Positions 1-8,552 of a DNA stretch of 64,000 nt are shown here, piece by piece. Under the pieces are notes generated by a model. That model was given only the letters and a program-made list of their open reading frames with translations, was not told the DNA's origin and did not search any database. Position 1 is the first letter of the stretch, and every line of letters starts with the position of its first letter. A program made the translations under genes and the position numbers. Origin of the DNA: Fluviicola sp. (GTDB taxonomy: Bacteria > Bacteroidota > Bacteroidia > Flavobacteriales_D > Crocinitomicaceae); contig NVXU02000043.1 in NCBI GenBank assembly GCA_002734065.2, forward strand, positions 1 to 64,000. The letters run 5' to 3'.

Positions 1-3
1 ATT

Positions 4-225
4 ATGAGTCCTATTCGTCACTATTCACCTGCTGAACTTTTGGAGATTTATCCAAAGGCAAAGAAGATTGGGTGGACGGCTACGAAAATCGGGATCTTCT
101 TTAGAGCAGGTTTACTCGTAGGATTTATTAGCGGAAAAGAGAACAAAGCAATGATATTGGAAGAAAGCTTTTTGAAGTTGATAAAATATGTAAATGAAGT
201 AAACAGGGATAGAGACATTGAATAA
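4..225 (+). CDS. Small helical island protein, paralogue of the next gene
   Basis: This 73-residue protein is not a family I can name. Its middle carries a pattern shared with the following gene: Tyr-Pro-Lys-x-Lys, a Trp about six residues later, then Ile-x-x-Phe-Phe and Leu-x-Gly (here YPKAKKIGWTATKIGIFF). The pattern suggests a short helix-turn-helix-like or adaptor fold, but that is inference. There is no signal peptide or membrane segment. It is probably co-transcribed with the next two genes. Because the window starts 3 bases before the ATG, its promoter and any upstream partner are not visible. Confidence 0.6.
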   Translation: MSPIRHYSPAELLEIYPKAKKIGWTATKIGIFFRAGLLVGFISGKENKAMILEESFLKLIKYVNEVNRDRDIE

Positions 226-248
226 CCTCATAAACAATTAAGAATCAC

Positions 249-566
249 ATGATAACGCTTATGGACAAAAACAACCTTTTGGAACAAAAAAGACTAAAAA
301 CACTCGGCAATTCCGTACCTTTATATAAGAATAAAGAATTACACAAAATGAAACTGCTTACACTCGATAAAATATACGAGGAATATCCAAAAGTCAAAAC
401 CGACTTGAAATGGACAAGGGAGGATATTATTGTATTCTTTGAAAGCAAAATACTTTTAGGTAAATTTGATCCTGAAAGCTCTGTAAAACAAGAAGATCTA
501 TTAATTGAATCTGACAGTTTAGAAGGATTGATTAACTCCCATAAAAACATCTCCAACCCAGAATGA
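249..566 (+). CDS. Small island protein, paralogue of the preceding gene
   Basis: A protein of up to 105 residues. Its second half repeats the pattern of the gene before it: a Tyr-Pro-Lys-Val-Lys segment, a Trp, Ile-x-x-Phe-Phe and Leu-Leu-Gly, with similar spacing. The two therefore look like a tandem duplication that diverged. The start is uncertain: ATGs at 249, 261 and 348 are all in frame, and only the last gives a protein of similar length to its paralogue (72 aa). The stop overlaps the start of the next gene by 4 bases (ATGA), so the two are translationally coupled. Function unknown; a small DNA-binding or regulatory role in the mobile element is a guess. Confidence 0.55.
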   Translation: MITLMDKNNLLEQKRLKTLGNSVPLYKNKELHKMKLLTLDKIYEEYPKVKTDLKWTREDIIVFFESKILLGKFDPESSVKQEDLLIESDSLEGLINSHKNISNPE

Positions 567-943
567 ATCTACCGATTAAAATAATTATTCGCATTAGGCA
601 TGATGAAATGCGAAAAGGAATATCGTTTATCCTTAATAAGGTTCCAGAAAACATTGAAATTATTGGAGTTTGTAAAACTTTGGAAGAGGTAGAAACAGTA
701 ATGAAATCCAATACAGTTGATTTTGCATTAATTCAGTATTCAACAATGAGAGAAGACTATATGAATGAAATAAAGTCATTCTCTAAAAACTATCCAAAAA
801 CAAAATTAATCACTTTATCAGCCTCTACTTTTTCGCATCCAAAAGTAAAAGATATTGAAGCAGGAGCTTACAATCAATTTCCTCTTAGTGGTGACATTCC
901 TGATTTATTGGAAATGATGGGATTTGAAGTTGCTGTTAAGTAG
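563..943 (+). CDS. Receiver-like protein without the phospho-acceptor Asp
   Basis: A 126-residue protein shaped like a response-regulator receiver domain with no output domain. The alternating strand/helix pattern is visible: a first strand KIIIRI with an acidic HDE segment, a central strand VDFALIQYS, a strand TKLITLSAS, and a GAYNQFPLS segment near the end. At the position where the phosphorylated Asp of the third strand normally sits the sequence reads LIQYS, so the acceptor appears to be Gln. The Lys expected after GA-x-x-(F/Y) is also missing. It is best read as a pseudo-receiver, perhaps a binding partner in the element. It overlaps the preceding gene by 4 bases and ends before a 338-base noncoding stretch. 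Confidence 0.55.
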   Translation: MNLPIKIIIRIRHDEMRKGISFILNKVPENIEIIGVCKTLEEVETVMKSNTVDFALIQYSTMREDYMNEIKSFSKNYPKTKLITLSASTFSHPKVKDIEAGAYNQFPLSGDIPDLLEMMGFEVAVK

Positions 944-956
944 GTTTCCTAACAAA

Positions 957-1004
957 ACTCCATAGAACTCCACATAACTCCATACAAAAGTAACTTTACT
1001 CCAT
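957..1004 (+). repeat. Phased ACTCCAY iterons
   Basis: Four copies of ACTCCA(T/C) start at 957, 967, 977 and 998. The first three are spaced exactly 10 bp and the fourth is 21 bp further on, so all lie on the same face of the helix. The rest of the 944-1281 gap holds an 8-bp inverted repeat AGGTTCAA/TTGAACCT (1017-1024 and 1073-1080), a cluster of CAATGAT-like words at about 1134-1160, and a probable promoter just before 1282. Phased short repeats usually mark a protein-binding array (an operator, recombinase arms or an origin). Which of these it is cannot be told here. Confidence 0.5.
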
Positions 1005-1260
1005 AAGGTAGTAACTAGGTTCAAACTATACTTTTCACGTGAATTCAAATTAATTCTTACAATTGAACCTGATTTATCTGTTCTTATTTGTATTTGATTG
1101 TTCTAGTCATTTCCAATAATACCTTATAATACCCAATGATTTTCAATGATACACAATGGTTTTTAACTACTAACTATACAATTGGTTTGATCGTATGATC
1201 TTTAATAACCTCTTGTTAAGATATAAACAGTCCACACTTTAAAGGGTACGATAAATCATT

Positions 1261-1268
1261 TATTTTCG
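1261..1268 (+). promoter_or_regulatory. Probable -7 element for the effector operon
   Basis: TATTTTCG is one mismatch from the Bacteroidota -7 consensus TAnnTTTG. It lies 13 bases before the ATG at 1282, which would leave a leader of only a few bases. No convincing -33 element was seen. Confidence 0.35.
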
Positions 1269-1281
1269 CAACATTTGTAAC

Positions 1282-1527
1282 ATGAAAACTAACCTCCCAG
1301 ATGATGTCTTTTTTGACTTTGTTTCTATTCAATTAAAAAAATATAGAATAGAAAGAGGATTTACTAATTATGAGCATTTAGCTTATGAAGTTGGTATCTC
1401 TAGGTCGCAATATGGAAGATATGAAAAAGGAGCAAACATGAAATTAAGTACACTTTTAAAAATACTTAATTTTCTAAATGTATCAATAGAAGATTTTTTT
1501 AAGGGAATAGATGAACACAAGGTTTAG
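1282..1527 (+). CDS. Cro/CI-type HTH regulator
   Basis: An 81-residue DNA-binding protein made almost entirely of one Cro/CI (HTH_3, XRE) domain. The helix-turn-helix is readable as LAYEVGISRSQYGRYEKG at about residues 34-51, followed by the usual hydrophobic tail LSTLLKILNFLNVSIEDFF. It is the first gene of the plus-strand effector operon, and the next gene starts inside its last codons (17-base overlap). It therefore probably regulates its own operon, as XRE proteins commonly do in restriction and other defence loci. No effector-binding domain is present. Identity as an HTH protein is secure; the regulatory target is inferred. Confidence 0.85.
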   Translation: MKTNLPDDVFFDFVSIQLKKYRIERGFTNYEHLAYEVGISRSQYGRYEKGANMKLSTLLKILNFLNVSIEDFFKGIDEHKV

Positions 1528-3712
1528 AGACATACAATTCCCTCCTACGTATAAATATAGCTCTGATTCAGAACATATTCCATTGGAATTCTATGAAGAA
1601 GTTTTTCCAGTATCAAAAAAAATTGATTTACTCTTAGGCTATTTTAGCTCGAACGCTTTTAAAGTTCTTTCTAAAAGTTTTGCAGAATTCATCTATAATG
1701 GTGGGGAAATGAGAATAATAACTAACCATGTATTAAGTCTAAAAGATAAAGAACATTTAATTGACAATACACAATTAGAAAATGAAGATAAAGTTATTGA
1801 CATATTTGGAAATATTGAACGATTAGCAGAAGAACTAAGTGATTATGGCGTTCACTTTTTTGATTGTTTAAAATATCTTCTTAAACATGATCGCCTAAAA
1901 ATATTACCCGTTAAGTTTAATGGTGTTGATTTGGCTCATTGTAAAAAGATGATTCTTTATGATGGCTATGATTATATATCAACAGATGGTAGCATTAATT
2001 TCACGTTATCAGCTTTAACAAAGAATTCTGAAAGTTTTGAAGTTAATGCACCTTGGAAAGGAGAGATTTTTGAAAAAAGAACAGTTCTTGAAAAAGAAAA
2101 TTTTGAACGTATTTTTAATAAAACTCATTCAAGTTATCAATATATAGAAGCCAGAGAAATAGAAACTGTTATTCATAATATCGGAAAAAACAAGGAGATA
2201 GAAGACTTATTGGAAGATTCTATAAAAATTGATAAAAGTCCATTTGGTGAGAAAGTAAAAAATATTTTAGAAAGAAAAAGAAAACGATTTGAATACAAAG
2301 TAAATGATCTAAAAGGTTTTCCTAGATTCCCATATCCAAGTGGAGCGAGAGAATACCAAAAAGAAGCATACAATAATTGGGTTAAAAAAGGCTATTCAGG
2401 GGTATTTGCGATGGCAACAGGGACAGGCAAAACAATAACGTCATTAAATTGTCTGTTAAATGAATATAATAAAGAAAAATCTTATAGAGCAATTATTTTA
2501 GTTCCTTCAATAGCTCTTTTAAATCAATGGGAAATTGAAGTAAAGAATTTTAATTTCACTAAAATACTAAAAGTTGGAGGGGGATCTAATTGGGAAAAGA
2601 CTTTAGCAACATACGTAAGTAATTCTACGTGGGGAATTAAGGACGATCTTGTAATTATTTCAACTTATGGGAGTTTTATCACCGATAGATTTCAAAAGTA
2701 TTTTAATAAAATAGGCAAGGACTTCCTCTTAATTGCTGATGAAGCCCATAATATGGGTGCAAATAATATTAAGAAAAGATTAAATTCATTAGATGTTGGA
2801 AAAAAAATTGGGCTTTCTGCAACACCTAAACGAATTTATGATTTAGAAGGTACAGATGCTATTGACAGTTTTTTCTCTGATACTCCACCGTACACCTATA
2901 ATTTCAGTATGGAACGAGCATTAAAAGATGGTTTCTTATCAGAGTATAAATACTTCCCTGTAATCGTAGAATTGAATGAAACCGAATATGAAGAGTATAT
3001 AGATATTTCAAAAAAATTATTGCGCTTTTTTGATTTTGAAAAAGGCGAATTTAAAAAAGATCCAATTGTTGAAATTCTATTATTAAAAAGAAAGAATATA
3101 ATTCACAAAGCATATAGCAAAATAGAATGCTTCAAAAACATTCTACTAGAATTAAAAAAAGACAATAAACTAAAATATGTGTTTACGTACATACCCGAAG
3201 GTTATGTATATTCAGAAAGTGGAGAATCTGAAAAATTATTAGATAAGTTTATTAAGTCTGGGGCAGAAACTGTCTCTGACCTTAAAATGAATTCATACAC
3301 ATCTGAAGATAATGACCTAAAAGAAATTTTACGAGGGTTTTCTGAAGGGAAAATTGATGTTCTTTTTGCTATGAAAATGCTTGATGAAGGGGTTGATGTT
3401 CCTAGAGCAGAAGTTGGAATATTTTGTAGTAGTACTGGAAATCCACGTCAATTTATACAAAGAAGAGGGCGATTATTAAGAAAACATCCAGATAAGGAAT
3501 TTGCAACAATTTATGATATGGTTGTTATTCCGAGATTAAGCGGGAGTACTGTTGAGTATTTTAACATGGAACAAAACATGGTAAAAACAGAACTCCGAAG
3601 AGTAGCGTATTTTGCCAGTCTGTCAATGAATTTTTATGATTCAAGAGATAGTTTAGCAAATGTTTGTAAAAAATATGATTTGAATTTAGATCAAATAATT
3701 GAAGAATTATGA
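1511..3712 (+). CDS. PLD-domain superfamily 2 helicase
   Basis: A 733-residue fusion. Residues of about 25-185 look like a phospholipase D-type nuclease domain: a GYFSSNAF opening, then His143-x-Lys145 followed by GSIN at 160-163, matching the HxK...GSxN half-site of this family. About 275-700 is an SF2 (DEAD/DEAH) helicase with Walker A ATGTGKT at 302-308, DEAH at 410-413, SAT at 436-438, motif V DEGVDVP and motif VI QRRGRLLR at 650-657. It resembles helicases of restriction and other defence systems and would be an ATP-driven DNA translocase with a nuclease end. It overlaps the HTH gene and is joined to the next gene by ATGA. Nuclease activity is inferred from only one visible HxK motif, so a dimer would be needed. 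Confidence 0.85.
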   Translation: MNTRFRDIQFPPTYKYSSDSEHIPLEFYEEVFPVSKKIDLLLGYFSSNAFKVLSKSFAEFIYNGGEMRIITNHVLSLKDKEHLIDNTQLENEDKVIDIFGNIERLAEELSDYGVHFFDCLKYLLKHDRLKILPVKFNGVDLAHCKKMILYDGYDYISTDGSINFTLSALTKNSESFEVNAPWKGEIFEKRTVLEKENFERIFNKTHSSYQYIEAREIETVIHNIGKNKEIEDLLEDSIKIDKSPFGEKVKNILERKRKRFEYKVNDLKGFPRFPYPSGAREYQKEAYNNWVKKGYSGVFAMATGTGKTITSLNCLLNEYNKEKSYRAIILVPSIALLNQWEIEVKNFNFTKILKVGGGSNWEKTLATYVSNSTWGIKDDLVIISTYGSFITDRFQKYFNKIGKDFLLIADEAHNMGANNIKKRLNSLDVGKKIGLSATPKRIYDLEGTDAIDSFFSDTPPYTYNFSMERALKDGFLSEYKYFPVIVELNETEYEEYIDISKKLLRFFDFEKGEFKKDPIVEILLLKRKNIIHKAYSKIECFKNILLELKKDNKLKYVFTYIPEGYVYSESGESEKLLDKFIKSGAETVSDLKMNSYTSEDNDLKEILRGFSEGKIDVLFAMKMLDEGVDVPRAEVGIFCSSTGNPRQFIQRRGRLLRKHPDKEFATIYDMVVIPRLSGSTVEYFNMEQNMVKTELRRVAYFASLSMNFYDSRDSLANVCKKYDLNLDQIIEEL

Positions 3713-3921
3713 GTAGGAATACAATATTAAGAGAAATCTTATCAGACAAAGAATTGATGGAGAAGTATGGGATTAAAGAAAAGGATTTAGACAAAATATC
3801 TACTTCACCTCCGTTTTATAAAGATGTTGTAGAAACAATGGCTACGATTATAAATGAAAAAGATAATCATCTATCAGATTCTCAGATATACACAAGAATT
3901 AAGAACATATATAAACTATAG
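3709..3921 (+). CDS. 70-aa protein between helicase and SMC-like ATPase
   Basis: A 70-residue protein predicted to be mostly helical, with no Cys, signal peptide or membrane segment. I do not recognise the family. Its ATG overlaps the helicase stop codon (ATGA), and the next gene starts 2 bases after its stop. It is thus embedded in a tightly coupled operon and is very likely real. Small proteins in this position are often structural adaptors between a motor and an ATPase; that role is a guess here. Confidence 0.6.
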   Translation: MSRNTILREILSDKELMEKYGIKEKDLDKISTSPPFYKDVVETMATIINEKDNHLSDSQIYTRIKNIYKL

Positions 3922-3923
3922 TT

Positions 3924-6119
3924 ATGGCATCTATAATAAATAGTATTTCGTTTAATAATTTTTTTAATTATTATGGGAATCATGAGGATAATACCTATGA
4001 TTTAGAGGAAGGTGTTAATATTATCGTTGCTGATAATGGCGCAGGTAAATCAAAATTCTTTAATGCTTTTTTGTGGCTATTTAAAGATCAAATTTTGGAC
4101 TCTGATGATAAAATAAGTAAAAGCATCAAAGATGTTTTTGTTAAAATCATCTCAGACAAAGCGAAAGTTGAGACTCCAATCAGAGGTACTGTCGAGTGTG
4201 GAATCAAAGTCGAATACACTTTTGGCACACGGCACAAATTTCAGATTATAAAATCTTTTATTGCTACCAGAATTAGTGAAAATATTACTGATCCACAAAG
4301 TTGGCAATTTACACCAAAAGATGTAGAAGTAAATAAATCAGATCTAGTAATCCATAGATATAAACCTATTTATGATGAAGATGAAAAACGAAATATTATA
4401 GACAAGCTGATTAAACCAAGCTTTAGAAAATATTCATTCCTACAAGGAGAAGAAGTCGATGAAATAATTGACTTTACAAAAAAGTCGAGTATAGAAGAAG
4501 CTGTTCAAAATTTGACTGACATAAAAAAGTATGAAGAATTGGTGGCTCTAACAGAATATTTAAAGACTAGAGCTGAAGAAGATTTAAAAACACAGAATAA
4601 AGATTCTGACAATCAAAATGATCGATTAGAAAAGGCTATTGAAGAGAAAAGTAATATTCAGAAAAATCTTGAGTTTGAAGGGAAAAAGTTGATAGAGTTT
4701 CAACAAACTTATAATGATGCAGAACATGAGAAAAATGAATTAGATAAAACTTATGCAAATGCAGAAAAAAGGAAAGAATTAGATGATAAGCTTAAAGATG
4801 AGAACAGGAAACTGAGAACGGTTGAAAAAGAATATGAAGAATTCCTAGAACGAATTAATGGACGTTTCTATGACGGGAATTTTTCGTGGATTTCTATGGG
4901 ATTTGATAATATTGTTTCTGATTATAAAAGGCTTAATGATGGCTTTAATGAGGAAAGATATAAGAAAAAAGCTTTGCTTGAAATTGAAGATAGCCCCAAT
5001 ACTTATTTCCACCTTATGCCTGTTAATTCTCCCGATTTGGTGACATTAGGGAGTATGATTGAAAAAGAGCATTGTTATGTGTGTGATAGACCAGCGAAAA
5101 AAGATTCTGAACCTTATAAATATATTGTAAAACTTAGAGACCGTCCAAAAGAGAATAATAATAAAAAATCATTTGTAAAGAATGATTTAAAAGAGTTTTT
5201 TGGTAATCTTCAAATTAATGCTCAGCCCTTTTATAATAAAATTGGGTCAATAAGAGAAAGTGTTAATCGAACAAGATCAAAAGAACAAGAATTAAATGAT
5301 AAAATTGCTAAGCTAAAAGCTAAAGTAAAATCATTAAAAGATCAAAGGAAAGATATATTAGTCGCAGGTAGTGATACTGAAAATAGTGCTACGGCAATTA
5401 TTAGTCAATATCAGGGAGCAATTAAAAGGATGGAAAATTCTCGTATAAAAATAGACGACAATTTAAATCCAAGAATTAAAAAACTCAAAACAGATATAAA
5501 AAATCCTGAAAACGAGATAGAAAGTCTTAGCAATACTCAAAATATCCCTAAGGGATTTGTTGATAATTTCTCAATTGCAAAAGATCTTTCTGAGGCGACA
5601 ATAAAAGCAAAAGATAGAGTTTATGAGAAAATGATTACTCTATTAGAAACGCATGCAAATAAACATTTTCAACAATTGATTTCTAAAAATGAACTAGAAG
5701 GAGGTATTTTGAAATTTGAAAAATCTCCAAGTGGATCAATAACCTTTAATTATATCGATAGTAAAGGGAATATTGTTGCAGGGAATTCTGAAGGATTTCA
5801 AAGAATGAAAAAATTCTCAGTAGTTATGGCAATAATTTCAGCAAATACAACTGAATATAACTACCCTCTATTGGCTGATGCACCTATATCTGCATTTGGA
5901 GAAGCTTTTACTGAAGGGTTTTTTGAAGCTACAGGAAATGTATTTCCACAAAGTATTATTCTAGTGAAAGAGTTATATGATGTCAATGATGATATGAAAT
6001 TAACAAAACTAGGGAAACGACTGTTGAAAGATGAAAATGTAAAAACCATGTACGTTAATCAAGTAACACCAGGAGCTGAACAAATAGATCGAGTTACGAC
6101 CAAAATAAAACTAAAATAA
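3924..6119 (+). CDS. Rad50/SMC-like ATPase with zinc-hook motif
   Basis: A 731-residue ABC-type ATPase of the Rad50/SMC/RecN class. The N-terminus has Walker A DNGAGKS at about 37-43 and a Q-loop-like FLQGE near 172-176. Long charged coiled-coil segments span about 185-310 and 420-540, and between them sits Cys384-Tyr-Val-Cys387, matching the CxxC zinc hook of Rad50. The C-terminal half-site is divergent: SEGFQRMKK stands where the ABC signature is expected, and LLADAPISAFGE resembles Walker B with an Asp but without the usual following Glu. It would bind DNA ends or duplex and dimerise through the hook. Its stop overlaps the next start (TAATG). It is distinct from the DndD encoded downstream on the other strand. 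Confidence 0.8.
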   Translation: MASIINSISFNNFFNYYGNHEDNTYDLEEGVNIIVADNGAGKSKFFNAFLWLFKDQILDSDDKISKSIKDVFVKIISDKAKVETPIRGTVECGIKVEYTFGTRHKFQIIKSFIATRISENITDPQSWQFTPKDVEVNKSDLVIHRYKPIYDEDEKRNIIDKLIKPSFRKYSFLQGEEVDEIIDFTKKSSIEEAVQNLTDIKKYEELVALTEYLKTRAEEDLKTQNKDSDNQNDRLEKAIEEKSNIQKNLEFEGKKLIEFQQTYNDAEHEKNELDKTYANAEKRKELDDKLKDENRKLRTVEKEYEEFLERINGRFYDGNFSWISMGFDNIVSDYKRLNDGFNEERYKKKALLEIEDSPNTYFHLMPVNSPDLVTLGSMIEKEHCYVCDRPAKKDSEPYKYIVKLRDRPKENNNKKSFVKNDLKEFFGNLQINAQPFYNKIGSIRESVNRTRSKEQELNDKIAKLKAKVKSLKDQRKDILVAGSDTENSATAIISQYQGAIKRMENSRIKIDDNLNPRIKKLKTDIKNPENEIESLSNTQNIPKGFVDNFSIAKDLSEATIKAKDRVYEKMITLLETHANKHFQQLISKNELEGGILKFEKSPSGSITFNYIDSKGNIVAGNSEGFQRMKKFSVVMAIISANTTEYNYPLLADAPISAFGEAFTEGFFEATGNVFPQSIILVKELYDVNDDMKLTKLGKRLLKDENVKTMYVNQVTPGAEQIDRVTTKIKLK

Positions 6120-7165
6120 TGGATTCACAGGAATTTAGAGATGCTATTTTATTAAAACGACCAAGGTATGCTAAAAGTAGAATACCCGTTTTAGATACAT
6201 TTGCAAACAAAGGAAACAAAAAGTCTGAGTACAATCAATTTGGACCTTATTATGAACTGTATATATATGCTTTTACATTAGGGTTAAAGAGAAAATCTTT
6301 TCTCCCTCTTCCTCCGAGAAATATGACTGCTGATTTTATCGAAATTGGGAAATGGAAAAGAGATTCAAAGCTTGTAGATTTTTTGATGATGATAATCTTT
6401 TCCCATTCAGAAGAAATTGGGTTTAGTTGGAACGAGTTGGAAAATATGGAAGACAAACAGTTGAATGAAGTGGTAAGTAATATTATTTCATTTATTGAAG
6501 GATATGCTAATGGTGGATTAGAGTACATTCAAAAAGAATGGGAAGAAGATAAACTCCTTAATAGTCATTATTTATTTGTTGACTTAATGGCTTCAAATAG
6601 TACTTTTCCAGAGGAGATAGAATCAAATGACGATACTTTAAGGATAGAGGACGCAGATGAAGATATAATAGAAGCAACAAAAAGGATTATCAAAAGAGGA
6701 GAATCAACCAGTACTGAATTCAAATCAACACTAAGAGTGAATCTACATACTGGTAAGCCTGATCCAAAAATGGAACATGGTTGCTTGAAAACTATTGCAG
6801 GGTTTATGAATACAAATGGAGGGACTTTGTTAATAGGAGTATCTAATGATAAAGAGATTCTAGGATTAGATACTGATTTTGAATCTTTTGGGGATAAATC
6901 TGATCTATTGGATGAATTTCAAAAGCATTTAGATAATCAAATAGAAAAATATTTAGGGAATTCAGCGTATTCACTTTTAGAATTATCTTTTCCAGAAATT
7001 GAAAATAAAACGATTTGTAGTATTAAAGTGAAATTTAAGAAAAATGGTCCGATATACTTGAAAAGCAAAGCTAATGGAGATGAGTTTTTTATTAGACGTT
7101 CAGCCTCTACAAAGGCATTGAAAACAAGTGAAATTATTGGGTATAAGGAAAATTATTGGGGGTAA
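6119..7165 (+). CDS. AlbA_2 (Schlafen-type) domain protein with unknown N-terminus
   Basis: A 348-residue protein. The C-terminal part from about 190 on is an AlbA_2 (Schlafen AAA_4-like) domain, shown by GESTSTEFK at 194-202 and NTNGGTLLIGV at 231-241, followed by a Gly-Leu-Asp segment and a final IRRSASTKAL stretch. These domains are associated with nucleic-acid binding and occur in defence and regulatory proteins. The first 160 residues, rich in aromatic and acidic residues, are not a family I can name. It starts on the stop codon of the ATPase gene and ends 10 bases before the likely AIPR start. By position it belongs to the same complex or pathway as its neighbours. Confidence 0.75.
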   Translation: MDSQEFRDAILLKRPRYAKSRIPVLDTFANKGNKKSEYNQFGPYYELYIYAFTLGLKRKSFLPLPPRNMTADFIEIGKWKRDSKLVDFLMMIIFSHSEEIGFSWNELENMEDKQLNEVVSNIISFIEGYANGGLEYIQKEWEEDKLLNSHYLFVDLMASNSTFPEEIESNDDTLRIEDADEDIIEATKRIIKRGESTSTEFKSTLRVNLHTGKPDPKMEHGCLKTIAGFMNTNGGTLLIGVSNDKEILGLDTDFESFGDKSDLLDEFQKHLDNQIEKYLGNSAYSLLELSFPEIENKTICSIKVKFKKNGPIYLKSKANGDEFFIRRSASTKALKTSEIIGYKENYWG

Positions 7166-7175
7166 AATAGATGTT

Positions 7176-8552
7176 ATGGATATAGTTAATTATATAGACT
7201 CTATAAAAAAAATAAATTTAGAGTTCGCAAAAAGTCTAAGAAAAAAAAATAAATCAAAAGGAAGTACTGATGAAGCTTATAGTTTCATCATTTCGGGACT
7301 TAAAATTTTACATCCAACAATATCTGATTCAGAAATTGAGAAAAGTATTACGGATGGAGACCATGATGAACAAATAGATGCAATCATCATTAGAGATGGT
7401 TATGTTGATATTTATGATTTCAAGATGTCTGAAGGATTTGGAGAAAAAGACATTCGACTTTTTGTTGGTAGTATGGATCGTTTAATTTTTGACCCTGCTG
7501 GAGACTTATCAGGTACTAATGAACTAATAAAAAAAAGAATTCCTGAAGCGAGAAAAGCAATTGATGATGGTTTTGATGTTCGAGTTAGAGTTGTAAGAGG
7601 AGGGCGTGAAAGCTTATATTCTCAAGGAGAAAAAGCCTTAAAAAAAATAGTTTATGATTCGATTAAGAAACATGAATTGATATCCTCAGTTGATTTAGTT
7701 GAGAGAGAACTTAATTTAATAGAGTCTCCCATTAAATATGAATGGTCTATTAAGGTAAAGAAAAACAATCCGAAAGATACAAGTTCAAGCAAAATGATTA
7801 TCAAGGAAGGTACTGATATTAAATCTTTGATTTGTCGTATTTCGTTAAAAGAATTAGTTGACTTATATCATAACTTTCAACCAAATCCAGAAAAAATATT
7901 TGAGTCAAATGTAAGAGGGTTACAAAGCAGTAAAAAAGTTTCTAACCAAATATTAAGTTCGCTTGAAAACACGAATAAAGCTAAAAACTTTTACAAGTTA
8001 CACAATGGTATTACTATCGTTGGTGATAAAATTTCTGAAACAAACAGTGTCAAATACATAATTAGCAACCCTCAAATTGTTAATGGTTGTCAAACAATTA
8101 CAACAATTTCAAATCACTTCAAGTCAGATAGAGCTGCCAAACAATTGGATTATGGATCAGTGGTCTGCAAAATATTTTCTGCAAACAAAAGTGAAGTTGA
8201 GAGTATTTGTTTGGCAAGTAATAGTCAAGTTTCAATTAATCCTTGGGATTTAAGAACGAATGATAATATTCAAATTATAATTGAATCCTATCTGAATAAA
8301 GAAGGAATTAAATATAATCGGAAGGCTGTACGGAATAGTTCTAACAATGAATTAACATTTAAAGAACTTGGTCAATGGTTGTGTGCTTCTTTTCTACAAA
8401 AGCCAGCATTTTCTAAAAATAGTAGAGCTAAAATATTTGATAATAATAATAATGGAGTTACGTCTATTTATCATCAATTATTTAATTCAAAAACGAATTT
8501 TTCAGAGGTTAAAAAAGTTGTAGAATGCTTTGTTTATAAGAACCAAAATTAA
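7176..8552 (+). CDS. AIPR-family protein, main part (frame broken near the end)
   Basis: A 458-residue protein of the AIPR (abortive infection phage resistance) family. The family region at about 250-360 shows FESNVRGLQ, FYKLHNGITI and NPQIVNGCQT. The start at 7176 was chosen because it gives a free-standing gene 10 bases after the previous stop, with a G-rich stretch at 7157-7162 upstream; an in-frame ATG at 7128 would overlap the previous gene. The reading frame ends at 8552, but the frame beginning at 8524 continues with a sequence that reads like the missing AIPR C-terminus. A one-base indel within 8524-8552 is the simplest explanation. AIPR proteins are linked to phage resistance; the biochemical activity is not settled. 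Confidence 0.8.
   Translation: MDIVNYIDSIKKINLEFAKSLRKKNKSKGSTDEAYSFIISGLKILHPTISDSEIEKSITDGDHDEQIDAIIIRDGYVDIYDFKMSEGFGEKDIRLFVGSMDRLIFDPAGDLSGTNELIKKRIPEARKAIDDGFDVRVRVVRGGRESLYSQGEKALKKIVYDSIKKHELISSVDLVERELNLIESPIKYEWSIKVKKNNPKDTSSSKMIIKEGTDIKSLICRISLKELVDLYHNFQPNPEKIFESNVRGLQSSKKVSNQILSSLENTNKAKNFYKLHNGITIVGDKISETNSVKYIISNPQIVNGCQTITTISNHFKSDRAAKQLDYGSVVCKIFSANKSEVESICLASNSQVSINPWDLRTNDNIQIIIESYLNKEGIKYNRKAVRNSSNNELTFKELGQWLCASFLQKPAFSKNSRAKIFDNNNNGVTSIYHQLFNSKTNFSEVKKVVECFVYKNQN

Noticed and set aside
7128-7175. Longer AIPR start
   Set aside because: It would overlap the AlbA_2 gene by 38 bases; the ATG at 7176 gives a normal spacing and a family-like N-terminus.
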